Shown: positions 34,317 to 42,011, counted from the first letter of the stretch. The stretch: DNA of 64,000 nucleotides from Streptomyces capitiformicae (GCF_002214185.1 NZ_CP022161.1:5153486-5217485), one strand, 5' to 3'. Made by a program: numbers and translations. Notes: generated by a model not told the origin, from the letters alone.

Positions 34317-35495
34317 ATGAGCAGGCAGGACAAGGCGGATCGGGCGTACGACATCGTGCTCTTCGGAGCCACGGGGTTCGTCGGGGAGCTCACCGCGGAG
34401 TATCTCGCCGCGCACGCACCCGAGGGGCTGCGTTGGGCGATCGCCGGGCGCAGCGAGAAGAAGCTGGCGGCGCTGCGCGAGCGGCTGCCCGGTGGCGCGG
34501 AGATCGGTGTCCTGCGGGCGGACGTGTCCGACCCGGAGTCCCTGCGTGAACTCGCCCTGCACGCGCGCGTGGTGGCCACGACGGTCGGCCCGTACGTCCT
34601 CCACGGCGAGGAGTTGGTGGCCGCCTGCGCCGACGCGGGCACCGACTACCTGGACCTCACCGGCGAGCCCGAGTTCGTGGACCTCACCTACGTGCGGCAT
34701 GACACACGCGCGCGTGAGACCGGGGCGCGGATCGTGCACGCGGCGGGCTTCGACTCGATACCGCACGACCTGGGGGCGTACTTCACCGTGCGGCAGCTCC
34801 CGGAGGGCGTGCCGCTCACCGTGGACGGGTTCGTGCGGGCGGAGGGCATGTTCTCGGGCGGGACATTCAACTCCGCACTGACGGGTTTCTCGCGCACCCG
34901 GCAGACCAAGGCCGCCGCGCAGGACCGCAAGCGGCACGAGCCGCGCATGGTGGGCCGACGGGCGTACGCGCCGGTGAGCGCGCCCCGGTTCGCCAAGGAG
35001 GTCGGGGCGTGGGCGCTGCCACTGCCGACCATCGACGCGCAGGTGGTGCAGCGCTCGGCGCGCGCCCTGGAGCGGTACGGGCCGGACTTCCGCTACCGCC
35101 ACTACGCGGCCGTCAAGACGCTGCCGTTCGCGGTGGGCGGTGTCGCGTTCGTCGGCGCGGTCTTCGCGGCCGCCCAGGTGCCGCCCGCCCGGCGCTGGTT
35201 GGGCGATCGGCTCAAGCCGGGTGAGGGGCCGAGCGCGGAGAAGCGGGCGAAGAGCTGGTTCTCGGTGCGGTTCGTGGGCGAGGGCGGCGGGCGTCGCGTC
35301 CTCACGGAGGTCGCGGGCGGTGACCCCGGCTACGGCGAGACGGCGAAGATGTTCGCCGAGTCCGCGCTGTGCCTGGCCTTCGACGACCTGCCCGCCACGG
35401 CGGGGCAGGTCACGACGGCGGTCGCGATGGGTGACGCGCTGATCGAGCGACTGCGCGCGGCGGGGATCACTTTCCGGGTCGCGGCGTCGCGGTAG
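34317..35495 (+). CDS. Saccharopine-dehydrogenase-like / trans-acting enoyl-reductase-like protein
   Basis: 392 residues from ATG 34317, with GAGGGG five bases upstream. The NAD(P)-binding start is YDIVLFGATGFVGELTAEYL. HGEELVAACADAGTDYLDLT and HAAGFDSIPHDLGAYFTVRQ are the family blocks shared with mycobacterial trans-acting enoyl reductases. A hydrophobic segment near residue 275 (TLPFAVGGVAFVGAVFAAAQ) suggests membrane attachment. Mycobacterial relatives assist glycolipid synthesis; in Streptomyces the substrate is unknown. It is divergent from the racemase operon. Confidence 0.85.
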   Translation: MSRQDKADRAYDIVLFGATGFVGELTAEYLAAHAPEGLRWAIAGRSEKKLAALRERLPGGAEIGVLRADVSDPESLRELALHARVVATTVGPYVLHGEELVAACADAGTDYLDLTGEPEFVDLTYVRHDTRARETGARIVHAAGFDSIPHDLGAYFTVRQLPEGVPLTVDGFVRAEGMFSGGTFNSALTGFSRTRQTKAAAQDRKRHEPRMVGRRAYAPVSAPRFAKEVGAWALPLPTIDAQVVQRSARALERYGPDFRYRHYAAVKTLPFAVGGVAFVGAVFAAAQVPPARRWLGDRLKPGEGPSAEKRAKSWFSVRFVGEGGGRRVLTEVAGGDPGYGETAKMFAESALCLAFDDLPATAGQVTTAVAMGDALIERLRAAGITFRVAASR

Positions 35496-35523
35496 CGGTC
35501 GCGGTCGCGGCCCTTCGGTCCCG

Positions 35524-35670
35524 TTACTGGGCCCACCCCGTCAGCGTGTAGACCATGCCGGCGATCCAGGCCACTCCGGCGATCACGGCGAGCAGCAGCC
35601 CGGCCGTCACCGCACGCTCGACGGTCTGGGTGGGGCCGGCGGTGGGCTTCGGGGCTCGGTGTGTCGTCAT
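35524..35670 (-). CDS. 48-residue single-pass membrane protein
   Basis: ATG 35670 opens a 48-codon frame: a basic, Pro/Thr-rich N-terminus (MTTHRAPKPTAGPTQTVERA) followed by one hydrophobic helix (VTAGLLLAVIAGVAWIAGMV) and a short YTLTGWAQ tail. AGG lies about 8 bases upstream as a modest ribosome-binding site. Codon bias is typical of a Streptomyces gene. No family is recognised. It converges with the reductase gene. Confidence 0.6.
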   Translation of the reverse strand: MTTHRAPKPTAGPTQTVERAVTAGLLLAVIAGVAWIAGMVYTLTGWAQ

Positions 35671-35748
35671 GCGGCAAGCCTGCCGATCATGACGACGCAC
35701 CGGTATCCGTACACATACTCAGTCCGTACTCATGTGCGAGCTTCGGAC

Positions 35749-35796
35749 ATACTCATGGACGTACTCATGGGCGTACTCATGGGCGTGCTCATGACT
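35749..35796. repeat. 12-bp tandem repeat, about four copies
   Basis: ACTCATGGACGT (35751), ACTCATGGGCGT (35763), ACTCATGGGCGT (35775) and a decayed GCTCATGACTCG (35787) are in exact 12-base register, with related ACTCAG/ACTCATG units just upstream. It overlaps the last codons of the endonuclease V gene and may be a replication-slippage product. Confidence 0.75.
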
Positions 35797-36481
35797 CGGT
35801 CGTGTCCCGCAACGCGCGTCGGCACAGCGAGTCGGCGCGGCGGGTCGACTCCGGGAGGCGGTAGTCGGGGGTGAGGGCGAGGGTGTGCGCGCAGGCGTTG
35901 TCGAGAGTCACCCGGTGGCCGACGGAGACGAAGACGGGCTTGACGGCGTCGCGGGTGCGCAGGGCGCGGCCCACCTCCTCGGTGCCGGCGAGGAGGGGGG
36001 AGGTGCTGCCGCGCGGGGTGGCGGGGTCGTCGTACGTGAAGGCGAAGGGGTTCTTGGCGACACCGATCGTGGGGAGCCCGGTGAGGACGCCGAGGTGGGC
36101 GGCGAGGCCGAAGCGGCGCGGGTGGGCGAGGCCGTAGCCGTCGCAGACGACGAGACCGGGGTCGCAGGGCAGCGCGTCGAGGGCGGCCAGCACGGTCGGG
36201 ATCTCCCGGAAGGCGAGCAGTCCGGGGACGTACGGGAAGGAGATCTGCCCGATCGCCGTGGCCTCGGCGACCACGTCGAGCGTCGCCGCGTCCAGCACCA
36301 CGGCCGCCGCCGCGACCACGTCCCGCTCGTCGTCGTACGCCACGTCGACTCCGGTGACATGTCCGGTCCCGGGCGGCGGTCCGGTCTCGTCGAGGACCAC
36401 CTTCCCGCGCAACTCGTCCTGCACGACGAGGGCTTGTTCTTCGGTGGCGGGCCAGCCCGCCGGGATGCGTACGGTCGTCAT
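35789..36481 (-). CDS. nfi: Endonuclease V (deoxyinosine 3'-endonuclease)
   Basis: 230 residues from ATG 36481. Metal ligands are in VTGVDVAYDDERD (Asp) and GLVVCDGYGLAHPRRFGLA (Asp near residue 125). The wedge/substrate block is SFPYVPGLLAFREIP (PYxP), and PVFVSVGHRVTLDNA is near the C-terminus. The enzyme nicks DNA one base 3' of deoxyinosine, and relatives also cut inosine RNA. The C-terminal codons run into the 12-bp tandem repeat. Confidence 0.92.
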   Translation of the reverse strand: MTTVRIPAGWPATEEQALVVQDELRGKVVLDETGPPPGTGHVTGVDVAYDDERDVVAAAAVVLDAATLDVVAEATAIGQISFPYVPGLLAFREIPTVLAALDALPCDPGLVVCDGYGLAHPRRFGLAAHLGVLTGLPTIGVAKNPFAFTYDDPATPRGSTSPLLAGTEEVGRALRTRDAVKPVFVSVGHRVTLDNACAHTLALTPDYRLPESTRRADSLCRRALRDTTES

Positions 36482-36528
36482 GGTGCCGACGAGCGTACGC
36501 ATCCCCGCCACGACGTCGCTCTTCAGGG

Positions 36529-36852
36529 CTACTTGCCGAGGGCGCGCTTCAGCTGGCTCTTGTTCATGTCCGAGCGGCCGTGGATGTTGCGCCGCTTGGC
36601 CTCCTCGTAGAGCTGGTCGTACGTGGGCCCCTGGGATCCCTTGCCGGAGCGCTGGCCACCGCGCTTGCCGGACGACATGTCCTGGGTGGAGGTACGGCTC
36701 GCGGTCTTGGACTCGCCGGAGCGGGCACGTTCCTTGTTGACGGTCCGGGCGGCGATCTCCTTGGCACGTGACTCGCCCTCGCCGCGGTCCTGGGCGCTCT
36801 CCTTGATGTGCTCGTACTGGCGTTCCCGCTTGGGGCTCGAACCGCGTGGCAT
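36529..36852 (-). CDS. Small basic protein with Rho-N/SAP-like C-terminus
   Basis: 107 residues, rich in Lys, Arg, Glu and Ser. The N-terminal half (ERQYEHIKESAQDRGEGESR) is charged helix, the middle is Gly/Ser/Lys-rich, and the C-terminal 35 residues (YDQLYEEAKRRNIHGRSDMN then KSQLKRAL) look like the nucleic-acid-binding Rho N-terminal or SAP helical motif. Database entries of this type are often labelled plasmid stabilization protein without evidence. It probably binds nucleic acid. It lies 47 bases before the endonuclease V start, in the same direction. Confidence 0.72.
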   Translation of the reverse strand: MPRGSSPKRERQYEHIKESAQDRGEGESRAKEIAARTVNKERARSGESKTASRTSTQDMSSGKRGGQRSGKGSQGPTYDQLYEEAKRRNIHGRSDMNKSQLKRALGK

Positions 36853-36914
36853 GATCGATCACTCCTTCTGTGATACGAACACGGCACAAGTATCCCATTT
36901 CAACCTGAACAATG

Positions 36915-37140
36915 CGCTCCCCCTCCGGGGGTCGAATGGGCGGAACGACCGCCCGGCGTGCCTCGAATGCCTCGATGTCCTGGAACTGCGGATCCTGTGC
37001 GCCGGGTGCTGACACGTTCCGCCAGTTCGTGCCCCCGTCGGTGGTGCGCGGCACGAGCAGCGTTCCGGGTGACCGCGGCGAGGCCCGCGAAAGCGCACGT
37101 CAGTGCCCGTCTCCTCGAGTTCCCAGTGCGGAGGCCGTCT
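36915..37140 (-). pseudogene. Frameshifted remnant of a BNR/Asp-box repeat protein
   Basis: Reverse-strand translation gives pieces of one protein in different frames: WELEETGTDVRFRG near 37125, then LAAVTRNAA one frame over, then PRTTDGGTNWRNVSAPGAQD followed by FQDIEAFEARRAVV. The TTDGGTNW block is an Asp-box (SxDxGxTW) of sialidase/BNR propellers. Homology fades on both sides, so at least two frameshifts and both ends are lost. The remaining gene-free bases of 36853-37393 hold the ssgD promoter region, with nothing else I can identify. Confidence 0.6.
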
Positions 37141-37393
37141 GGCCCGGTGCGCCTGCGCGAGCGCCGCCCGGTGCCGTCCAGGTGCCCTCGGTGGGGAACC
37201 GCCGGGCCGTGATCCGGTGTCCTCTCCGGTATCCCGGGACCGCGGGACGAGAAATGGATCACCTCGGTGATTGGGCTCGGTGACAGAGGTCACTCGAAGC
37301 CCATGTGCACGGAACGGCCCGATCCGTCGTCTCTCCAATTGCCCGGCCTCAAGTCATCCGGAGTCCGTCCACCTGTCACAAGGGAGCAAGGCG

Positions 37394-37810
37394 TTGTCCA
37401 CCGTCATCGAGCAGCCCGTAGAGGCCCGTCTCGTCGCCGCCGCGCCGCGGATGCCGAGCATTCCCGCAACGCTCCACTACGACCGAAGCGACCCCTTCGC
37501 CGTCCGTATGACCTTCCCCGCCCCGGCCACGCTCGAGGGTGTCGAGGTCTGCTGGACCTTCGCCCGTGAACTCTTCGTGACCGGCATGGACGAGGCCGTC
37601 GGCCACGGGGACGTGCGCGTGCGCCCGTACGGCTACGACCGACTGGTCCTGGAGTTCCACGCCCCGGAGGGCACCGCCGTGGTGCACGTCCGGACCGGCG
37701 AGGTGCGGCGCTTCCTGGACCGTACGACCGACCTGGTGCCCCTCGGTCTCGAACACCACCAGGTCGACCTGGACCACGATCTCGCGGAGCTGATGCGGGA
37801 CGCCTGCTGA
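37394..37810 (+). CDS. ssgD: SsgA-family sporulation/cell division regulator
   Basis: 138 residues from TTG 37394, with AGGGAG nine bases upstream. The SsgA-like domain fills the protein: IPATLHYDRSDPFAVRMTFP, VEVCWTFARELFVTGM, GHGDVRVRPYG and VLEFHAPEGTAVVHVRTGEV. These actinomycete proteins position division or cell-wall machinery during growth and sporulation. I call it ssgD from its place next to the ABC-F and DDAH genes, as I recall for S. coelicolor; another paralogue is possible. Confidence 0.78.
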   Translation: MSTVIEQPVEARLVAAAPRMPSIPATLHYDRSDPFAVRMTFPAPATLEGVEVCWTFARELFVTGMDEAVGHGDVRVRPYGYDRLVLEFHAPEGTAVVHVRTGEVRRFLDRTTDLVPLGLEHHQVDLDHDLAELMRDAC

Positions 37811-37873
37811 GGCCGTTCCCACCGCCGCCCCGCTCCGCCCGGGGGCGGCCGGTCCGGGCGTCGATTTAATCCG

Positions 37874-37902
37874 TTGACAGCCCTGACGGCCCCTCCTACG
37901 TT
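37874..37902 (+). promoter_or_regulatory. Predicted sigma-70-type promoter of the ABC-F leader
   Basis: TTGACA (37874-37879) and TACGTT (37897-37902) are separated by exactly 17 bases. A start near 37908 would give a leader of about 235 nt before the ABC-F start codon. The -10 overlaps the palindrome ACGTTGTACAGCG. Confidence 0.6.
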
Positions 37903-37939
37903 GTACAGCGGTCCTGTTGCCGTCGATTGGAGAAGGACG

Positions 37940-37951
37940 TTGCTCGTCTGA
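37940..37951 (+). CDS. Three-codon upstream ORF (Met-Leu-Val) in the ABC-F leader
   Basis: TTG CTC GTC TGA lies just after the strong ribosome-binding sequence GGAGAAGGA (37929-37937), about 30 bases from the predicted transcript start. Such a good site in front of only three codons suggests a regulatory ribosome-loading ORF rather than a functional peptide. Confidence 0.55.
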   Translation: MLV

Positions 37952-37990
37952 GGTCCTGAGACACCGCGTCACACACTTGTGCTGCATCTC

Positions 37991-38057
37991 AGCCCGCTGT
38001 GTGCGTTGCGTGCGACCTCGGCGTACGAGCCGTCCCCCGGCAGCGGGCTTTTCTTTT
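37991..38057 (+). terminator. Intrinsic terminator inside the ABC-F leader (attenuator)
   Basis: AGCCCGCTG (37991-37999) pairs perfectly with CAGCGGGCT (38041-38049), followed directly by TTTTCTTTT, a rare U-tract in this genome. A competing hairpin, CTGAGA (37956-37961) with TCTCAG (37987-37992), overlaps the left arm by two bases and starts 5 bases after the upstream ORF stop. It lies 86 bases upstream of the ABC-F start, so it would end transcription before the gene unless antagonised. Confidence 0.65.
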
Positions 38058-38143
38058 GCCCCGTATCCCGCCCTCGTCGTGTCGCCCCTCGCGGTGTCTC
38101 GAACGCGTTGCCCCTGGCCGCTTCCAGCAACCGCGAGGTCCTT

Positions 38144-39775
38144 ATGTCTACTCCCCTGTCTCTCACCTGCACGTCCCTGTCCTTCGCCTGGCCCGACGGC
38201 ACCCCCGTCTTCGACGACCTGCAGATCGCGTTCGGCCCGGGCCGGACCGGGCTCGTGGGCGTCAACGGGTCAGGTAAATCAACCTTGTTGAAGCTGATCG
38301 CCGGTGAACTCACCCCGAGTGACGGCACCGTCCGAGTGGCGGGCGAGGTCGGCTACCTCCCGCAGAACGTCACGCTCGACACCGGTCTGAGGGTCGACGA
38401 GGCGCTCGGCATCGCCGCGACCCGCGCCGCACTGCACGCCATCGAGGCGGGCGACGTCGCCGAGGAGCACTTCGCGACAGTCGGCGACGACTGGGACGTG
38501 GAGGAACGCGCCCTCGCCACCCTCGGTCAACTCGGGCTCGGCCACGTCGACTTGGACCGTACGATCGGTGAGGTCTCGGGCGGCGAGTCGGTGCTGCTGC
38601 GGCTGGCCGCGCTGCTGCTGCGCCGCCCGGACGTCCTGCTCCTCGACGAGCCCACCAACAACCTCGACCTGTACGCGCGGCGTCGCCTTTACGACGCCGT
38701 CTCGTCCTGGTCCGGGGTCATGGTCGTGGTCAGCCACGACCGTGAACTCCTCGAACTGGTCGACCAGATCGCCGACATGCGCTCCGGAGAGGTCACCTGG
38801 TACGGCGGCAACTACTCCGTGTACGAGGAGTCGTTGACCACCGAACAGGACGCGGCCGAGCGGATGGTGCGGGTCGCCGAGGCCGATCTGAAGAGGCAGA
38901 AACGTGAACTGGTGGACGCCCAGGTCAAGTTGGCCCGCCGCAAGCGGTACGGCCAGAAGATGTGGGACAGCAAGCGCGAGCCGAAGATCGTCATGGGCGC
39001 CCGCAAGCGCGCGGCACAGGAGTCCGCGGGCAAGCACCGCATCATGCACGAGGAGAAGCTCACCGAGGCCAAGGAACGGCTCGACGAGGCGGTGGAGGCG
39101 GTACGGGACGACGACGAGATCCGCGTCGACCTGCCGTACACGGCCGTGCCCCCGGGCCGTACCGTCCTCACGCTCCTGGACCTGGAGCTCCGGTACGGGT
39201 CCCGGGTGCGCGGCGGCCTCGATCTGCGCGGTCCCGAGCGGATCGCGCTGATCGGACGCAACGGAGCGGGCAAGACCACGCTGTTGCGTACGATCGCGGG
39301 CGAGTTGGAGCCGGTGAGCGGCGAGTCGAAGGCCCATGTGCCGCTGCGTTTCCTGCCGCAGCGGCTCGACGTCCTCGACGACGAGCTGACGGTCGCCGAG
39401 AACGTGGCCCGGTTCGCGCCGGACGCCACCAACAACCGGGTCCGGGCCCGCCTCGCCCGCTTCCTGTTCCGGGGCGCCCGAGCCGACCAGCCGGCGGCGA
39501 CGCTCTCCGGCGGGGAACGCTTCCGGGCGGCGCTGGCGGCCCTGATGCTCGCCGAGCCCGCCCCACAGCTGCTGATGCTGGACGAACCGACGAACAACCT
39601 CGACATGGCGAGCGTGCGGCAGCTCACCACGGCTCTGGAGTCGTACGAGGGTGCGCTCATCGTGGCCAGCCACGACCTGCCGTTCCTGGAGTCGATCGGG
39701 ATCACACGGTGGCTGCTGATGGAGGAGGGAGAGCTGAAGGGGACCACGCCGGAGGAGATCGGATCGATGGACTGA
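38144..39775 (+). CDS. ABC-F ATPase of the antibiotic-resistance type
   Basis: 543 residues from ATG 38144. Two ABC cassettes have Walker A GVNGSGKST and GRNGAGKTT, signatures VSGGESVLL and LSGGERFRAAL, and Walker B LLLDEPTNNLDL and LMLDEPTNNLDM. The linker is basic and helical (RRKRYGQKMWDSKREPKIVM). The protein resembles actinomycete resistance ABC-Fs of the LmrC type, which dislodge lincosamides, streptogramins A or pleuromutilins from the ribosome. I believe the S. coelicolor counterpart is SCO6720. The 5' leader with a strong promoter, tiny ORF and terminator supports antibiotic-induced expression. Confidence 0.88.
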   Translation: MSTPLSLTCTSLSFAWPDGTPVFDDLQIAFGPGRTGLVGVNGSGKSTLLKLIAGELTPSDGTVRVAGEVGYLPQNVTLDTGLRVDEALGIAATRAALHAIEAGDVAEEHFATVGDDWDVEERALATLGQLGLGHVDLDRTIGEVSGGESVLLRLAALLLRRPDVLLLDEPTNNLDLYARRRLYDAVSSWSGVMVVVSHDRELLELVDQIADMRSGEVTWYGGNYSVYEESLTTEQDAAERMVRVAEADLKRQKRELVDAQVKLARRKRYGQKMWDSKREPKIVMGARKRAAQESAGKHRIMHEEKLTEAKERLDEAVEAVRDDDEIRVDLPYTAVPPGRTVLTLLDLELRYGSRVRGGLDLRGPERIALIGRNGAGKTTLLRTIAGELEPVSGESKAHVPLRFLPQRLDVLDDELTVAENVARFAPDATNNRVRARLARFLFRGARADQPAATLSGGERFRAALAALMLAEPAPQLLMLDEPTNNLDMASVRQLTTALESYEGALIVASHDLPFLESIGITRWLLMEEGELKGTTPEEIGSMD

Positions 39776-39933
39776 CCCCGCCGCCCGCACCGGACTTCGT
39801 TACCGTCGAGTATTCCAGGAGGGCCACAGCTTGGCGGCGAGGGTTTTGTCCTCGTGGACGGGCCCTGCATGATGGCGGACCGGCGTCGCTTCACGGGCGC
39901 CGGAAAACCCTCGCTCGATTCGGAGTCCCACAC

Positions 39934-40710
39934 GTGCCCAGCAAGAAGGCCCTCGTCCGCCGCCCCAGCCCCCGCCTGGCCGAAGGCCTCGTCACGCACA
40001 TCGAACGCGCGGAGGTGGACGTCGACCTCGCGGTCGAGCAGTGGGAGGCGTACGGGGAGGCCCTGCGCGCCCACGGTTGGGAGACCATCGAGGTGGACCC
40101 CGCCGACGACTGCCCGGACTCGGTGTTCGTCGAGGACACCGTGGTCATGTACAAGAACGTGGCGCTGATCGCGCGCCCCGGCGCCGCGTCCCGGCGGGAC
40201 GAGACCGCCGGGATCGAGGAGGCCGTGGCCGCGCTCGGCTGCTCGGTGAACTGGGTCTGGGAGCCGGGCACGTTGGAGGGCGGCGACGTCCTCAAGGTCG
40301 GTGACACCGTGTTCGTCGGCCGGGGCGGGCGCACCAACGCGGCCGGGGTGCAGCAGCTGCGGGCCGCGTTCGAGCCGCTCGGGGCGCGGGTCGTCTCCGT
40401 ACCCGTGAGCAAGGTGCTGCATCTGAAGTCGGCGGTCACGGCGCTGCCCGACGGCACGGTCGTCGGGCACATCCCGAAGATGGACGCGCCGTCGCTGTTC
40501 GGGCGCTTCCTGCCGGTGCCGGAGGAGTCCGGGGCGCATGTGGTGCTGCTCGGCGGCGACAAGCTGCTGATGGCGGCGAGCGCGCCGAAGACCGCGGAGC
40601 TGTACGCGGACCTCGGGTACGAGCCGGTCGTGGTCGACATCAGCGAGTTCGAGAAGCTCGAAGGCTGTGTGACATGCCTCTCGGTACGACTGCGGGAGTT
40701 GTACGCCTGA
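39934..40710 (+). CDS. Dimethylarginine dimethylaminohydrolase (DDAH)
   Basis: 258 residues from GTG 39934, with GGAG eight bases upstream. Amidinotransferase fold: DDCPDSVFVEDTVV near residue 60, EPGTLEGGDVLKVG, the catalytic His in VLHLKSAVTALPDG near residue 165, and the catalytic Cys in LEGCVTCLSVRL near the C-terminus. It hydrolyses N-methylated arginines to citrulline and methylamines. Length and motifs match the bacterial enzyme. It stands alone between the ABC-F and desaturase genes. Confidence 0.92.
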   Translation: MPSKKALVRRPSPRLAEGLVTHIERAEVDVDLAVEQWEAYGEALRAHGWETIEVDPADDCPDSVFVEDTVVMYKNVALIARPGAASRRDETAGIEEAVAALGCSVNWVWEPGTLEGGDVLKVGDTVFVGRGGRTNAAGVQQLRAAFEPLGARVVSVPVSKVLHLKSAVTALPDGTVVGHIPKMDAPSLFGRFLPVPEESGAHVVLLGGDKLLMAASAPKTAELYADLGYEPVVVDISEFEKLEGCVTCLSVRLRELYA

Positions 40711-40827
40711 CCTGGTGCTCCCCTCGCCCTGTCAGCCCCCGGACCTGCGTATCCAAGGGCTGTTCGGCGTATCCTCGGCGCCCTTGCGGGACATCGCTGA
40801 TCAGCGGTCTTTACGGCGCACTTAACC

Positions 40828-40869
40828 TACGGCTTCGTAACCTACGGATTCGTAGCCTACGATGCCGTA
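40828..40869 (+). promoter_or_regulatory. Three tandem palindromic operators upstream of the acyl-ACP desaturase
   Basis: TACGGCTTCGTA (40828-40839), TACGGATTCGTA (40843-40854) and TACGATGCCGTA (40858-40869) are each TACG-N4-CGTA and are spaced by exactly 15 bases. The third extends to CCTACG-N4-CGTAGG. The array ends 65 bases before the desaturase GTG. It is almost certainly a repressor or activator array; the regulator is not in the window. Confidence 0.7.
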
Positions 40870-40934
40870 GGTTCCGGCCACCTGCCCGTGGCCGCGTACA
40901 TGTTCCGTCCCCTGATCGTCCCCCTGGAGCCTCC

Positions 40935-41912
40935 GTGTCGATCACTTCTCCCCTTCTCGGCAGCCCGTCCTCCGACTGGACCGACGCCCGCCTGCTGTAC
41001 GCGCTGGAGGAAGTCGTCGAGAAGGAGCTCAACCGGCATCTGAAGGTCACCAAGGACTGGATGCCGCACGAGTACGTGCCGTGGAGCGACGGCCGCAACT
41101 TCCCCGGCTTCTTCGAGGACGGCGAGGCCTGGGAGAAGGGGCAGTCGAAGGTCAGCGAGGTCGGCCGGATCGCCCTGGTGGTGAACCTGCTGACCGAGGA
41201 CAACCTGCCCAGCTACCACCACGAGATCGCCACGCTCTTCGGCCGTGACGGCGCCTGGGGCACCTGGGTGCACCGCTGGACCGCCGAGGAGGGTCGGCAC
41301 GGCATCGTGATGCGCGACTACCTGCTCGCCTCGCGCGCGGTCGACCCGGACAAGCTCGAACAGTTCCGTATGGCCCACATGAGCGAGGGCTTCGAGTCGG
41401 ACAACCGGCACTCGATGCTCCACACGGTCGCGTATGTCGCCTTCCAGGAGCTCGCCACCCGCGTCTCGCACCGCAACACGGGCCACCACTCCGGTGATCC
41501 CGTGTGCGACCGCATGCTGGCGCGCATCGCGACCGACGAGAATCTCCACATGATCTTCTACCGGAACCTGCTGAAGGCCGCGTTCGAGTTCGCGCCCGAC
41601 CTCACCATGCAGGCCGTCCGCGACGTCGTCGTCAACTTCCGCATGCCCGGCCACGGCATGCCCGGCTTCGAGCGTGCCGCCGCGCAGATGGCCATCGGCG
41701 AGGTCTACAACCTCCGCATCCACCACGACGACGTTCTTGCGCCCGTCCTCCGCTTCCTCAAGATCATGGAGATCGACGGCCTCGGGCCCGACGGTATGAA
41801 GGCCCAGGAGGAACTCGGCCTCTACATGGGCGGCCTCGACGCGGAGGCCCGCAAGTTCGACGAGAAGCTCGCGGCACGCAAGGCGCGGATGGCGGCGCGG
41901 GCCGGGGCGTAA
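40935..41912 (+). CDS. Acyl-ACP desaturase (ferritin-like di-iron, DesA type)
   Basis: 325 residues from GTG 40935. Di-iron ligands are in WTAEEGRHGIVMRDYL (EExxH near residue 120) and RIATDENLHMIFYRNLL (DExxH near residue 205), with an earlier Glu in LLTEDNLPSYHHEIA. It introduces a cis double bond into ACP-bound fatty acids to adjust membrane fluidity. No ferredoxin gene is adjacent. Three palindromic operators precede it, implying tight control, presumably by an acyl-CoA-responsive regulator as is common in the order. Confidence 0.9.
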   Translation: MSITSPLLGSPSSDWTDARLLYALEEVVEKELNRHLKVTKDWMPHEYVPWSDGRNFPGFFEDGEAWEKGQSKVSEVGRIALVVNLLTEDNLPSYHHEIATLFGRDGAWGTWVHRWTAEEGRHGIVMRDYLLASRAVDPDKLEQFRMAHMSEGFESDNRHSMLHTVAYVAFQELATRVSHRNTGHHSGDPVCDRMLARIATDENLHMIFYRNLLKAAFEFAPDLTMQAVRDVVVNFRMPGHGMPGFERAAAQMAIGEVYNLRIHHDDVLAPVLRFLKIMEIDGLGPDGMKAQEELGLYMGGLDAEARKFDEKLAARKARMAARAGA

Positions 41913-41936
41913 CGGGCCTTCGCCGTGGTGCGGGGG

Positions 41937-42011
41937 GCGGGGCGGCTGGATTCGAACCGGCGTTTCCGCCCTGAGAAGGCGGCGCGCCACCTGCCTCTGC
42001 GCCACATCCGG
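41937..42011 (-). tRNA. Degenerate tRNA with anticodon CTC (Glu-type), possibly a pseudo-tRNA
   Basis: On the reverse strand a D arm (GCGC AGAGGCAGGTG GCGC), an anticodon arm (CCGCC TTCTCAG GGCGG, anticodon CTC), a 4-base variable loop and a T arm (GCCGG TTCGAAT CCAGC, one mismatch) follow in correct spacing. The acceptor stem is poor: 5' CCGGATG against 3' CGCCCCG leaves two mismatches and one wobble. No CCA is encoded. It could be a decayed tRNA-Glu or an unusual tRNA with a non-standard role. Confidence 0.6.

Noticed and set aside
35749..35796. 12-bp tandem repeats as a CRISPR array
   Set aside because: The units are contiguous without spacers and too short; no cas genes are present. No CRISPR array was seen anywhere in the window.
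38279..40539. Long reverse-strand frames opposite the ABC-F and DDAH genes
   Set aside because: They lack family motifs, while both forward genes have complete catalytic motifs and good starts.
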